Assembly: GCF_007556585.1 (NCBI RefSeq)
Contig: NZ_VJNA01000030.1
Coordinates: 1-33,725, forward strand
Direction of reading: 5' to 3'
DNA length: 33,725 bases
DNA from: Tepidimonas aquatica
GTDB lineage: Bacteria; Pseudomonadota; Gammaproteobacteria; Burkholderiales; Burkholderiaceae_C
In this document: one piece after another, positions 8,437-15,562 of the stretch
Position numbering within the stretch: the stretch's first letter is position 1
How the letters are laid out: each line of letters starts with the position of its first letter
Position numbers and translations under genes: made by a program
The notes under the pieces: generated by a model
The model's input: the letters and a program-made list of their open reading frames with translations, nothing else
What the model was told of the DNA's origin: nothing
The model's database searches: none

Positions 8437-8442
8437 ATGATA
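8437..8442 (-). promoter_or_regulatory. Putative -10 box of the HD-GYP gene, six bases before the ATG
   Basis: TATCAT on the minus strand is followed by six bases and then the ATG at 8430. With the usual 6-7 base distance from the -10 box, initiation would fall on the start codon itself. The same hexamer and spacing precede pepP. Confidence 0.4.
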
Positions 8443-8544
8443 GCGTTGGTCGTGCCATGGGCGCTGGGTTGCGAGGGGCACCCGTTGGGCACGGGCCGCG
8501 CGGCAGGCGTTGGCAGGGTCCTGACCCTGCGGCCGCGATCGGCC

Positions 8545-9402
8545 TCAAGGCAGCGGCAGGATGATCAGCCGGTCGGGGTCGAAGCCCTGCTGTTCGCCCT
8601 TGTCGGCGTAGCCCAGGGGGTGGGCCACCACGCGGCAGCGGCCCACGCGGTAGTCGTGGCGGCAGTGCAGGTGGCCGTGCAGCCACAGATCCGCCTGCGC
8701 CAGCAGATCGTCCAGGGCGTTGCAAAAGCCGGCCGTGCCCGGCTGCAGGCCGTAGCGCGGGTCGGCGCTGCGCAGGCTGGGCGCAAAGTGCGTGACCACC
8801 ACCGTCGGCCCCGGCCACGGCTGCGCCAGCGCTTCGCGCAGCCAGGCCTGACACGCCAGCGCCTCGGCGCGCATGGCCTCGGCGTCGAACAGGCGCCCGT
8901 GGCGCTGCGTGGCGGCCTGCGCCAGGTGGTGGTTGGCCGCGCGGTAGGCGCGCTGGCGCTGCTGTTCGCGGTGCGCCTGCGCGTCGGTGATCGGGCGGGC
9001 GCGGCCCTTGCGCCGCAGCGGCACGGTGGCCAGCGCGTCGTGGTCGCTCCACAGTGTGGTGCCCACAAAGCGCACCCCGTGCACCACGGTGCTGGTGCGC
9101 TCCAGCCAGTGCAGGCCGTGCCGTGCGCAGGCCGCCTGCAGGTCCGCGTGCGCTTGATCCCAGTCCAGCGCGTCGTACTCGTGGTTGCCGGGTACGTACA
9201 GCACCGGCACCGGCCAGCGGGCAAAGCGCGCCAAGCCCCAGTCGGGCTCGGTCATTTTGACGCGGCCGTCCGCCCCGCGCTGGTACGAGCCGATGTCGCC
9301 GGCCAGCACCAGCACATCGGCCATGGGGTGGGGGCGCGGCTGCCAGCCCGGGTTGGTCTCCAGGTGCAGGTCGGACAGCAACTGGATGCGCAGCTCAGCC
9401 AT
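8545..9402 (-). CDS. Metallophosphoesterase (calcineurin-like)
   Basis: 285 residues with the classic dimetal phosphoesterase motifs in order: SDLHLE (Asp11, His13), LAGDIGS (Asp36), PGNHEYD (Asn73, His74), VVVTHFAPS, and LWLHGHLHCRHDY near residues 240-250. All metal ligands expected for this superfamily are present, so a hydrolase acting on phosphomono- or diesters in the cytoplasm is likely; the substrate is unknown. The start ATG overlaps the end of the upstream LysR gene by eight bases (ATGGCTGA), so the two are co-translated. An 8-bp hairpin (GCAGGGTC with its complement, 8513-8530) lies after the stop but lacks a U run. Confidence 0.88.
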   Translation of the reverse strand: MAELRIQLLSDLHLETNPGWQPRPHPMADVLVLAGDIGSYQRGADGRVKMTEPDWGLARFARWPVPVLYVPGNHEYDALDWDQAHADLQAACARHGLHWLERTSTVVHGVRFVGTTLWSDHDALATVPLRRKGRARPITDAQAHREQQRQRAYRAANHHLAQAATQRHGRLFDAEAMRAEALACQAWLREALAQPWPGPTVVVTHFAPSLRSADPRYGLQPGTAGFCNALDDLLAQADLWLHGHLHCRHDYRVGRCRVVAHPLGYADKGEQQGFDPDRLIILPLP

Positions 9403-10357
9403 CGCGCGGCCCCGCGGCGGCCACCGCGCGTTGCACGGCGGCACGCAGCCAGCGCTGCGCCGGCACGCCGTCGTGCGCGCGCGTCCACAACATGTCCACA
9501 TGCACCCGCGGCACCTGCAGCGGCAGCGGCTGCGTGGCCAAGGCCTCGGCGTGCCCGGTGGCGCCCAGAAAATGCTGCGGCAGCACCGTCAGCAGGTCCG
9601 ACGCCGCCACCACCTGCCCGGCGGTAAAAAACTGGTTGACCGTCAGCACGATGCGCCGCCGTCGCCCCACCGCCGCCAGCGCCTCATCGACAAAGCCAAA
9701 CGGACGCCCGGAAAAACTCACCAACAGGTGGCGCGCGGCGCAGTAGGCGTCCAGCGTCAGCGGCGCCTGCGCCAGCGGGTGGCCGCGGCGCATCGCCACC
9801 ACGTAGCGCCCGTCGTAGAGGCGTTGTGACCGGAAGCGGGGCACTTGCTCCTGCAAGTGGGTCGCGCCCAGCTCCGCCAGCACGCCGGGGAAGTAGCCGA
9901 TCGCCAGGTCAACCCCGCCTTGCTCCAGCAGCGGACGCGGGTCGCGCGTGGTCAGCGGCAGCACGCGCAGCGTCACCCCGGGCGCTTCGCGGTCCAGGAT
10001 CGCCACCAGCCCCGGCATGACCTGCGAGGCGGTGGCGTCGGCCATCGCCAGCACAAAGGCGTCCTGCGCCCGCGCGGGGTCGAACGGCCCGGGCGCCAAC
10101 GACTCGCGCAGGCGCTGCAAGGCCTCGCGCACCGCCGGCCACAGCTGCAGCGCGTACGGCGTGGGCTCGACACCGTAGCCGCTGCGCCGCACCAGGTCGT
10201 CACCCAGCAGCTCACGCAGCCGACGCAGCGCGTTGCTGACGGCGGGCTGCGTCAGCGCCAGGTTGTGCGCGGCCCGCGTCAGGCTGCGCTCGGCCATCAC
10301 CTCGTCGAACACCCGCAGCAGGTTGAGGTCGAGCGTGCGGAAGTTGACCTTAGTCAT
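9395..10357 (-). CDS. LysR-family transcriptional regulator
   Basis: 320 residues. DNA-binding domain at residues 5-65: FRTLDLNLLRVFDEVMAERSLTRAAHNLALTQPAVSNALRRLRELLGDDL. The phrase LNLLRVFDEVMAERSLTRAA and the ligand-domain opening LAMADATASQVMPGLV resemble the NodD/NahR/PcpR-like branch, which responds to small aromatic or organic effectors. Start is ATG 10357; a GTG one codon upstream is possible. It overlaps the metallophosphoesterase gene by eight bases and is divergent from a gene for a small membrane protein, across a 106-base region with a good promoter for the latter. The effector and targets are unknown; the divergent gene is the natural first candidate. Confidence 0.88.
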   Translation of the reverse strand: MTKVNFRTLDLNLLRVFDEVMAERSLTRAAHNLALTQPAVSNALRRLRELLGDDLVRRSGYGVEPTPYALQLWPAVREALQRLRESLAPGPFDPARAQDAFVLAMADATASQVMPGLVAILDREAPGVTLRVLPLTTRDPRPLLEQGGVDLAIGYFPGVLAELGATHLQEQVPRFRSQRLYDGRYVVAMRRGHPLAQAPLTLDAYCAARHLLVSFSGRPFGFVDEALAAVGRRRRIVLTVNQFFTAGQVVAASDLLTVLPQHFLGATGHAEALATQPLPLQVPRVHVDMLWTRAHDGVPAQRWLRAAVQRAVAAAGPRDG

Positions 10358-10392
10358 CACCCACGTGAATGTAAGCCATTTAAAAACAAAAG

Positions 10393-10421
10393 TTGAATTA
10401 CATCAGGGATAACCCTAGTAT
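10393..10421 (+). promoter_or_regulatory. Sigma-70 promoter for the 184-residue membrane protein gene
   Basis: TTGAAT (10393-10398) and TAGTAT (10416-10421) are spaced by 17 bases, one of the best matches in the window. The spacer contains AGGGATAACCCT (10405-10416), an inverted repeat adjoining the -10 box. Flanking arms GTAAGC (10371-10376) and GCTTAC (10424-10429) are complementary. These dyads make this a plausible operator region for the divergent LysR regulator. The predicted start is near 10428, leaving a leader of about 36 bases. Confidence 0.6.
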
Positions 10422-10463
10422 TCGCTTACCGCGTTTTTGCACTGCAACATTCGGGAGCCTGCC

Positions 10464-11018
10464 ATGAGCACCATCCTGACCTCGACCGCCCCCACCGCCA
10501 CCCCCACCCGGGGTGCAGGGGCTGGCACCCATGTCGATGCTGCGCGCCGCGCCGTGGCGCCGCGCGCCCTGGCCACGCTGCTGCTGGCGGCCGGGGTGGC
10601 GGCGCTGGCCGTCGTCACCGACCGCCTGATGGACACCTGGGCCGATGGCCACCTGCTGGCCGCCTGGGTGTTGATGTGGGCGGTGGTGTTTCTCGGCAGC
10701 GTGCTGCTGGCCTCGCCCGCACGGCGCCTGGCCCAGCACCTGGGCACCCTGCTGGACGGCTGGGCGCAGGCCCGGGCACGCGCACGGGCCGAAGCCCGCA
10801 CCGCCGCGCTGGCCCGCCTGGACCGCCGCCTGCAGGCGGAGCTGGACGCGCAACGCACCCGTGCCGAGAGCCCGGCGGCTTGGGACGCCGCCCTGGCGCC
10901 GCTGGCCACCGTGGACACCCCTGACAGCAGCGCGTGGCTGCGCGAGTGGGCGGCCAGCGACGCCGAGGGTTTGTGGACGATGCCCAGCGGGCGACGCTAC
11001 AGCCTGTACTACGTCTGA
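10464..11018 (+). CDS. Small two-span membrane protein, function unknown
   Basis: 184 residues. After a Thr/Ala-rich N-terminus, two hydrophobic segments are visible: about residues 36-52 (LATLLLAAGVAALAVVT) and 64-84 (HLLAAWVLMWAVVFLGSVLLA). They are followed by an Arg/Ala-rich amphipathic helix, probably a coiled coil (QARARARAEARTAALARLDRRLQAEL), and a soluble C-terminus ending in WTMPSGRRYSLYYV. A GGGAG ribosome site sits seven bases before the ATG. I recognise no family with a known function. It has a strong upstream promoter and is divergent from a LysR gene, so LysR control is likely. It ends 29 bases before the convergent pckG stop. Confidence 0.75.
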   Translation: MSTILTSTAPTATPTRGAGAGTHVDAARRAVAPRALATLLLAAGVAALAVVTDRLMDTWADGHLLAAWVLMWAVVFLGSVLLASPARRLAQHLGTLLDGWAQARARARAEARTAALARLDRRLQAELDAQRTRAESPAAWDAALAPLATVDTPDSSAWLREWAASDAEGLWTMPSGRRYSLYYV

Positions 11019-11047
11019 ACGCCCGTCGGCGCGCCGGCCGCGCCGGC

Positions 11048-12919
11048 TCAGCCCAGGATGCGCTGCGCCATGCGCAAGCGCGCCTCGGCCAGCTCGGCGG
11101 GCAGGCGCTGCGCCAGCTGGTCGAACAGCTCTTGGTGCAGCGCCAGCTCACGCGCCCAATGCTGCGGGTTCATCTCGGTCACGGCGGCAAACTGCTCGGG
11201 CCCAAAGTCCAGGCCCTCCCAGTGCATCTCGTCGTAGGCGGGGCTGATGCCAAACGCGTGGTCTTCGCCTTGCACACGCCCTTCCAGACGGTCGATCATC
11301 CACTTGAGCACGCGCATGTTTTCGCCGTAGCCCGGCCAGATGAAGCGGCCATCCGGCCCCTTGCGGAACCAGTTGACGCAGAAAATGCTCGGCAGCGTGT
11401 GGCCGCTGGCCTCCAGCCGGTGCTCCATGTCGAGCCAATGCCGGAAGTAGTCGGCCATGTGGTAGCCGCAAAACGGCAACATGGCAAACGGGTCACGCCG
11501 CACCACACCCTGGGCGCCGAAGGCCGCCGCGGTGGTCTCAGAGCCCATCGTGGCGGCCATGTAGACGCCTTCGATCCAGGTGCGCGCCTGCGTCACCAGC
11601 GGCACGGTGTCGCTGCGGCGCCCGCCAAAAATCAGCGCGTCGAGCGGCACGCCCGCGGGCGAATCCCACGCCGGATCCAGCGCCGGGTTGTTGGTGGCCG
11701 CCACCGTGAAGCGCGCGTTGGGGTGCGCCGCCTTGCGGCCGGCCGCACCGTCCGCCGGTGTCCAGTCCTTGCCCTGCCAGTCCAGGCAGTGCGCGGGCGG
11801 CTCGCCCATGCCCTCCCACCACACGTCGCCGTCGTCGGTCAACGCCACGTTGGTGAAGATGACGTCGCGCGTCAGGCTGGCCATGCAGTTGGGGTTGGTC
11901 AGCGTGTTGGTGCCCGGTGCCACGCCGAAGTAGCCCGCCTCTGGGTTGATCGCGTACAGCCGCCCGTCGGCGCCGGGCTTGATCCACGCGATGTCGTCGC
12001 CGATGGTGGTGACTTTCCAGCCCTCGAAGCCTTTGGGCGGGATCAGCATCGCAAAGTTGGTCTTGCCGCACGCGCTGGGGAAGGCCGCCGCCACGTGGTA
12101 CTTCTTGCCCTGTGGGCTGGTCACGCCCAGGATCAGCATGTGCTCGGCCAACCACCCCTCGTCGCGACCCATGACCGACGCGATGCGCAGCGCCAGGCAC
12201 TTTTTGCCCAGCAGCGCGTTGCCGCCGTAGCCTGAGCCGTACGACCAGATTTCGCGCGTTTCGGGGTAGTGCACGATGTACTTGGTGGTGGGGTTACACG
12301 GCCACGGCACATCGGCCTGCCCCGGCTGCAGCGGCGCGCCCACCGTGTGCACGCAGGGCACAAAGGCGCCGTCGCTGCCCAACACGTCGTACACGGCGCG
12401 CCCCATGCGCGTCATCAGCTTCATGTTGACGACGACGTAGGGGCTGTCGGTCAGCTCCACCCCGATGCGCGCGATCGGCGAACCCAGCGGCCCCATGCTG
12501 AACGGCACCACGTACATGGTGCGGCCGCGCATGCAGCCGTCGAACAACCCGGGCTGGCCATCCTTGCCGTGCTGCAGGATCGCCCGCATCTCCGCCGGCG
12601 CCATCCAGTGGTTGGTGGGGCCGGCGTCTTCGCGCCGTTCGCTGCAGATGAAGGTGCGGTCTTCCACCCGCGCCACGTCCGAGGGGTCGGTCCAGGCCAG
12701 GTACGCGTTGGGGCGTTTGGTGGGGTTGAGGCGTTTGAGCGTGCCCGCCGCCACCATCTGCTCGCACAGGCGGTCGTATTCGGCCTGGCTGCCGTCGCAC
12801 CATTCGATGCTGTCGGGCTTGCACAACGCGGCCATGTCGGCCACCCAGGCGATCAGACGGGCGTGTTTGACGTACGGCGGGGGCTTGAGCGGCAGGCCCT
12901 GCATCACGGGAGCGTTCAT
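11048..12919 (-). CDS. pckG: Phosphoenolpyruvate carboxykinase (GTP)
   Basis: 623 residues, normal for the GTP-dependent class (about 600-620), which converts oxaloacetate and GTP to PEP, CO2 and GDP and opens gluconeogenesis from organic acids, acetate and amino acids. Visible signatures: [12 protein letters not shown] near residue 40, KCLALRIAS, the active-site Cys and P-loop in [16 protein letters not shown] (about 280-295), [10 protein letters not shown] (kinase 2), [13 protein letters not shown], and the nucleotide-site region [15 protein letters not shown] and [19 protein letters not shown]. All are intact. The ATG at 12919 gives the family N-terminus. The leader is about 65 bases, with a TACAAT -10 box and palindromes upstream, implying regulation by carbon source. 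With aacS in the same window, growth on ketone bodies or C2/C4 compounds fits. Confidence 0.97.
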   Translation of the reverse strand: MNAPVMQGLPLKPPPYVKHARLIAWVADMAALCKPDSIEWCDGSQAEYDRLCEQMVAAGTLKRLNPTKRPNAYLAWTDPSDVARVEDRTFICSERREDAGPTNHWMAPAEMRAILQHGKDGQPGLFDGCMRGRTMYVVPFSMGPLGSPIARIGVELTDSPYVVVNMKLMTRMGRAVYDVLGSDGAFVPCVHTVGAPLQPGQADVPWPCNPTTKYIVHYPETREIWSYGSGYGGNALLGKKCLALRIASVMGRDEGWLAEHMLILGVTSPQGKKYHVAAAFPSACGKTNFAMLIPPKGFEGWKVTTIGDDIAWIKPGADGRLYAINPEAGYFGVAPGTNTLTNPNCMASLTRDVIFTNVALTDDGDVWWEGMGEPPAHCLDWQGKDWTPADGAAGRKAAHPNARFTVAATNNPALDPAWDSPAGVPLDALIFGGRRSDTVPLVTQARTWIEGVYMAATMGSETTAAAFGAQGVVRRDPFAMLPFCGYHMADYFRHWLDMEHRLEASGHTLPSIFCVNWFRKGPDGRFIWPGYGENMRVLKWMIDRLEGRVQGEDHAFGISPAYDEMHWEGLDFGPEQFAAVTEMNPQHWARELALHQELFDQLAQRLPAELAEARLRMAQRILG

Positions 12920-12967
12920 CGGCGCGGCACCAACAGAAAACGAGGTTTGGGGGCGGCGCCAAGCACA

Positions 12968-12989
12968 ACCCGCCCGCGCCGTGGCGGGT
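12968..12989 (-). other. Inverted repeat in the pckG leader
   Basis: ACCCGCC and GGCGGGT face each other across eight bases within the predicted 5' untranslated leader of pckG, just after the -10 box. It could fold in the mRNA; with no U run and no downstream anti-structure seen, a regulatory role is only possible. Confidence 0.35.
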
Positions 12990-12990
12990 C

Positions 12991-13025
12991 ATTGTAGGAA
13001 GCGCGGCCCCGGGCGGTACGTACCG
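12991..13025 (-). promoter_or_regulatory. Promoter of pckG with a dyad over the -35 position
   Basis: On the minus strand TACAAT occupies 12996-12991. Seventeen bases upstream the -35 position (13014-13019) has no consensus hexamer but lies inside a perfect 12-base palindrome, CGGTACGTACCG (13014-13025). A weak -35 with a dyad over it and another dyad further upstream is typical of a promoter that needs a regulator. The predicted transcript starts near 12984. Confidence 0.5.
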
Positions 13026-13036
13026 TCGCCGAAATC

Positions 13037-13057
13037 GTCATGCAAACTTTGCATGAC
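13037..13057 (-). promoter_or_regulatory. 21-base perfect palindrome upstream of pckG (operator candidate)
   Basis: Arms GTCATGCAAA and its exact complement TTTGCATGAC flank a single central base. The centre lies about 51-56 bases upstream of the -10 box of pckG, around -63 relative to the predicted start, where an activator would bind. The TGCAAA-TTTGCA core resembles sites of carbon-metabolism regulators such as RamB/ScfR-type XRE proteins, but that assignment is from memory of motifs and is weak. No cognate regulator is encoded next to it. Confidence 0.6.
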
Positions 13058-13091
13058 TTGATGACAGTTGGCTGACAGCCGCGCCGGCAAC

Positions 13092-13120
13092 AAAAAACCC
13101 GGTGCGGTCGGCACCGGGTT
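13092..13120 (-). terminator. Rho-independent terminator of the 44-residue membrane protein gene
   Basis: Stem AACCCGGTGC (13096-13105) pairs with GCACCGGGTT (13111-13120) across a 5-base loop. Read on the minus strand the hairpin is followed by TTTTTT (complement of the A run at 13092-13097). It sits 20 bases after the stop of the small gene and would insulate it from pckG. Confidence 0.85.
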
Positions 13121-13140
13121 GACGCAGGCGTGCCGGGTGT

Positions 13141-13275
13141 TCAGCCAACCATCACGGCGATGAAGGCCAGCAGGAACATCAAAATGGCGCCCGCCAACGG
13201 GATCAACCACGGGATCACGTGTACGATCGACTCGGCCACGTCGGGCTCGGGGGTGTGCTCGGGCGCGTGTGCCAT
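13141..13275 (-). CDS. 44-residue single-span membrane protein
   Basis: The product is MAHAPEHTPEPDVAESIV followed by a hydrophobic segment HVIPWLIPLAGAILMFLLAFIAVMVG that reaches the C-terminus. A GAGGAG ribosome site precedes the ATG by about ten bases and a strong terminator follows the stop, so it is a real, separately transcribed gene. The shape (short acidic N-terminus, one C-terminal transmembrane helix) recalls small accessory subunits of respiratory complexes, such as CcoQ-like or other tiny membrane peptides, but no partner genes are nearby and I cannot assign a function. It lies between pckG and a divergent nucleotidyltransferase gene. Confidence 0.75.
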   Translation of the reverse strand: MAHAPEHTPEPDVAESIVHVIPWLIPLAGAILMFLLAFIAVMVG

Positions 13276-13368
13276 GACGGACTGACTCCTCACGTGTTGA
13301 CAAACGGTCTTGATTTTAGTCAAAACCCCGCCCACGGACCATCCGCGCAAACCCTGAAGGCGCAGGCC

Positions 13369-14100
13369 ATGGTGCTGGCCGCGGGGCGTGGCCAGCGCAT
13401 GCGGCCGCTGACCGACCACACGCCCAAGCCGCTGCTGCCCGTGCACGGCCACCCTCTGCTGCTGTGGCACCTGCAAGCGCTGGCGCGCGGTGGTGCACGC
13501 CGGGTGCTGATCAACACCGCGTGGCTGGGCGAGCGCATCCCGGCGGCGCTGGGCGAAGCGCTCGACACCCCCTGGGGCCGGCTGACGCTGCGCTACTCGA
13601 GGGAAGACCGCGATTTTGGTGGGGCGCTGGAAACCGCGGGCGGCATCGCGCGGGCGCTGCCGCAGCTCGACGAGGTCTTTTGGGTGGTGGCGGGCGACAT
13701 CTACGCGCCCGACTTCGCGTTCGACGACACGCGCCGCCAGTGCTTCGCCGCCGGCGCGGCGCTGGCCCACCTGTGGCTGGTACCCAACCCCCCGCAGCAC
13801 CCACGCGGCGACTTTGGTTTGGACGACGATGGCCACGCGCTGGACCTGCCCCCCGACGACCCGCGCCCGCGCTGGACCTACGCCGCCATCGGCCTGTTCA
13901 AGCGGGCGCTGTTCGCGCCGCCGTGGTGCGACATCCCGGCTGGCAACCCGCACGGTGTGGCCGCGCCGCTGGCGCCGCTGCTGCGCCGCGCGATGGCCGC
14001 GCGCCGCGTCACCGCCGAGCTCTGGCACGGCACCTGGGCCGACGTCGGCACACCCGAGCGCCTAGCTCAGCTGCAGGCCAGCGCCGCACCCCTGCGGTAA
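13369..14100 (+). CDS. murU: Nucleotidyltransferase, MurU-like (MurNAc-1-phosphate uridylyltransferase)
   Basis: 243 residues from the ATG at 13369. The N-terminal nucleotide-binding signature [26 protein letters not shown] is that of sugar-1-phosphate nucleotidyltransferases; GALETAGGIARALP and VVAGDIYAPDF supply the substrate and metal-binding elements, and WHGTWADVGTPERLAQL is the C-terminal block seen in MurU of pseudomonads, which makes UDP-MurNAc in cell-wall recycling. Other sugar specificities are possible. The start is uncertain: in-frame CTG and GTG/TTG codons upstream (to 13291) could extend it, since the ATG sits directly at the signature and lacks a good ribosome site. pepP follows after 50 bases. 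Confidence 0.8.
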   Translation: MVLAAGRGQRMRPLTDHTPKPLLPVHGHPLLLWHLQALARGGARRVLINTAWLGERIPAALGEALDTPWGRLTLRYSREDRDFGGALETAGGIARALPQLDEVFWVVAGDIYAPDFAFDDTRRQCFAAGAALAHLWLVPNPPQHPRGDFGLDDDGHALDLPPDDPRPRWTYAAIGLFKRALFAPPWCDIPAGNPHGVAAPLAPLLRRAMAARRVTAELWHGTWADVGTPERLAQLQASAAPLR

Positions 14101-14138
14101 CCCCGCGGCCGACATGCGGCGCGCGGGCCCGTAGCCCG

Positions 14139-14144
14139 TATCAT
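14139..14144 (+). promoter_or_regulatory. Putative -10 box of pepP, six bases before the ATG
   Basis: TATCAT is followed by CGGGCC and the ATG at 14151; no Shine-Dalgarno sequence is present. Initiation at the usual distance would coincide with the A of the start codon, giving a leaderless transcript. Confidence 0.45.
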
Positions 14145-14150
14145 CGGGCC

Positions 14151-15551
14151 ATGACCAGCCCCATCCCGCACGTGCACCTGTACGGGCAACGCCGCCAGCG
14201 CCTGGCCGCCCAACTGGGCGAGGGCGGCATCGCCATCGTCCCCACCGCGCCCGAGCGGCTGCGCAACCGCGACAGTGAATACCTCTTTCGCTTCGACAGC
14301 TACTTTTACTACCTGACCGGCTTTGCCGAGCCGCGCGCCTGGCTCGTGCTCACGGCCGAGGGGCGCAGCATCCTGTTTTGCCAGCCCAAGGACCTGGAGC
14401 GCGAAATCTGGGACGGCTACCGTCTGGGGCCCGCCGCCGCGCCGGCGGCGCTGGGGGTGGACGAGGCCTACCCGGTGGACGAGCTCGACCAGCGCTTGCC
14501 CGCGTTGCTGGAAAACCGCCGCACGGTGTGGTGGCCGTTTGCCACCCACCCCGGGCTGGAGGGGCGCATCGACGGCTGGCTGCAACGGGTGCGCGCGCGC
14601 GTGCGCTACGGCGTGCTGTGCCCCGACGCCCAGCGCGACCTGTGCAGCCTGTTGGACGAGATGCGCCTCATCAAAGACGCGCACGAGCTTGACCTGATGC
14701 GCCGCGCCGCGCGCATCAGCGCCCAAGCGCACGTGCGCGCGATGCAGGTGTGCGCCCAACGCCTGCGCGCTGGCGACGAGGTGCGCGAGTACCACCTGGA
14801 CGCGGAGCTGCTGCACACCTTCCGCCGCCATGGCTCGCAACACCCCGCCTACGGCAGCATCGTGGCGGCCGGCGCCAACGCCTGCGTGCTGCACTACCGC
14901 GCCGACGCCGCGCCCGTGCGCGCCGGCGAGCTCGTGCTCATCGACGCCGGGTGCGAACTCGATGGCTACGCCAGCGACATCACGCGCACCTTCCCCGCCG
15001 ACGGGCGTTTTCGCCCAGCCCAGCGGCGCCTGTACGACATCGTGCTGGCGGCGCAGCAAGCCGCCATCGACGCCACCCGCCCCGGCGCGCGCTTCACCGA
15101 CGCGCACGACGCCGCCGTGCGCGTGCTCACCGAAGGCATGCTGGAGGTAGGCCTGCTGGACCGCCGCAAGGTCGGCAGCGTGGACGACGCCATCGAGCAG
15201 CGCGCCTACTTTCGCTTTTACATGCACCGCACCGGCCACTGGCTGGGCCTGGACGTGCACGACGTCGGCAGCTACGTCGAGCCCAGCGACATCGGCCACG
15301 CCAGCCAGCGCCGCGACCCGCTGAGTGGCGAAATCATCACCAACCGCCCCGCACGCATTCTGCGCCCAGGCATGGTGCTGACCATCGAGCCCGGCCTGTA
15401 CGTGCGTCCCGCCGACGACGTGCCCCGCGACTACTGGAACATCGGCATCCGTATCGAGGACGACGCCATCGTCACCGACACCGGCTGCGAGCTGATCACC
15501 CGCGACGTCCCGGTGCAGGCCGACGCGATCGAAGCGTTGATGCGGGCCTGA
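14151..15551 (+). CDS. pepP: Xaa-Pro aminopeptidase (aminopeptidase P)
   Basis: 466 residues (E. coli PepP has 441). It removes the N-terminal residue from peptides whose second residue is proline, using two Mn ions in the cytoplasm. The N-terminal creatinase-like domain is seen at YLFRFDSYFYYLTGFAEP. The pita-bread catalytic domain has the five metal ligands: Asp in VLIDAGCELDGYASDITRTFP (two Asp, about 265 and 276), His in MHRTGHWLGLDVHDVG (about 361), Glu in LTIEPGLYV (about 412) and Glu in IRIEDDAIV (about 436). YWNIGIRIEDD is highly characteristic. The ATG at 14151 gives a short natural N-terminus. It may be co-transcribed with murU but also has its own -10-like element. Confidence 0.95.
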   Translation: MTSPIPHVHLYGQRRQRLAAQLGEGGIAIVPTAPERLRNRDSEYLFRFDSYFYYLTGFAEPRAWLVLTAEGRSILFCQPKDLEREIWDGYRLGPAAAPAALGVDEAYPVDELDQRLPALLENRRTVWWPFATHPGLEGRIDGWLQRVRARVRYGVLCPDAQRDLCSLLDEMRLIKDAHELDLMRRAARISAQAHVRAMQVCAQRLRAGDEVREYHLDAELLHTFRRHGSQHPAYGSIVAAGANACVLHYRADAAPVRAGELVLIDAGCELDGYASDITRTFPADGRFRPAQRRLYDIVLAAQQAAIDATRPGARFTDAHDAAVRVLTEGMLEVGLLDRRKVGSVDDAIEQRAYFRFYMHRTGHWLGLDVHDVGSYVEPSDIGHASQRRDPLSGEIITNRPARILRPGMVLTIEPGLYVRPADDVPRDYWNIGIRIEDDAIVTDTGCELITRDVPVQADAIEALMRA

Positions 15552-15562
15552 GGGCGAGGGGG

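Noticed and set aside
8513-8530. 8-bp hairpin after the metallophosphoesterase gene as a terminator
   Set aside because: No U tract follows on the minus strand, and the two-base loop is too tight for a standard terminator; mentioned only as a hairpin.
6655-9627. 990-codon open frame spanning argP, the HD-GYP gene and the phosphoesterase gene
   Set aside because: It crosses three well-supported genes out of frame or antisense and shows no domain-like sequence; a shadow of high GC content.
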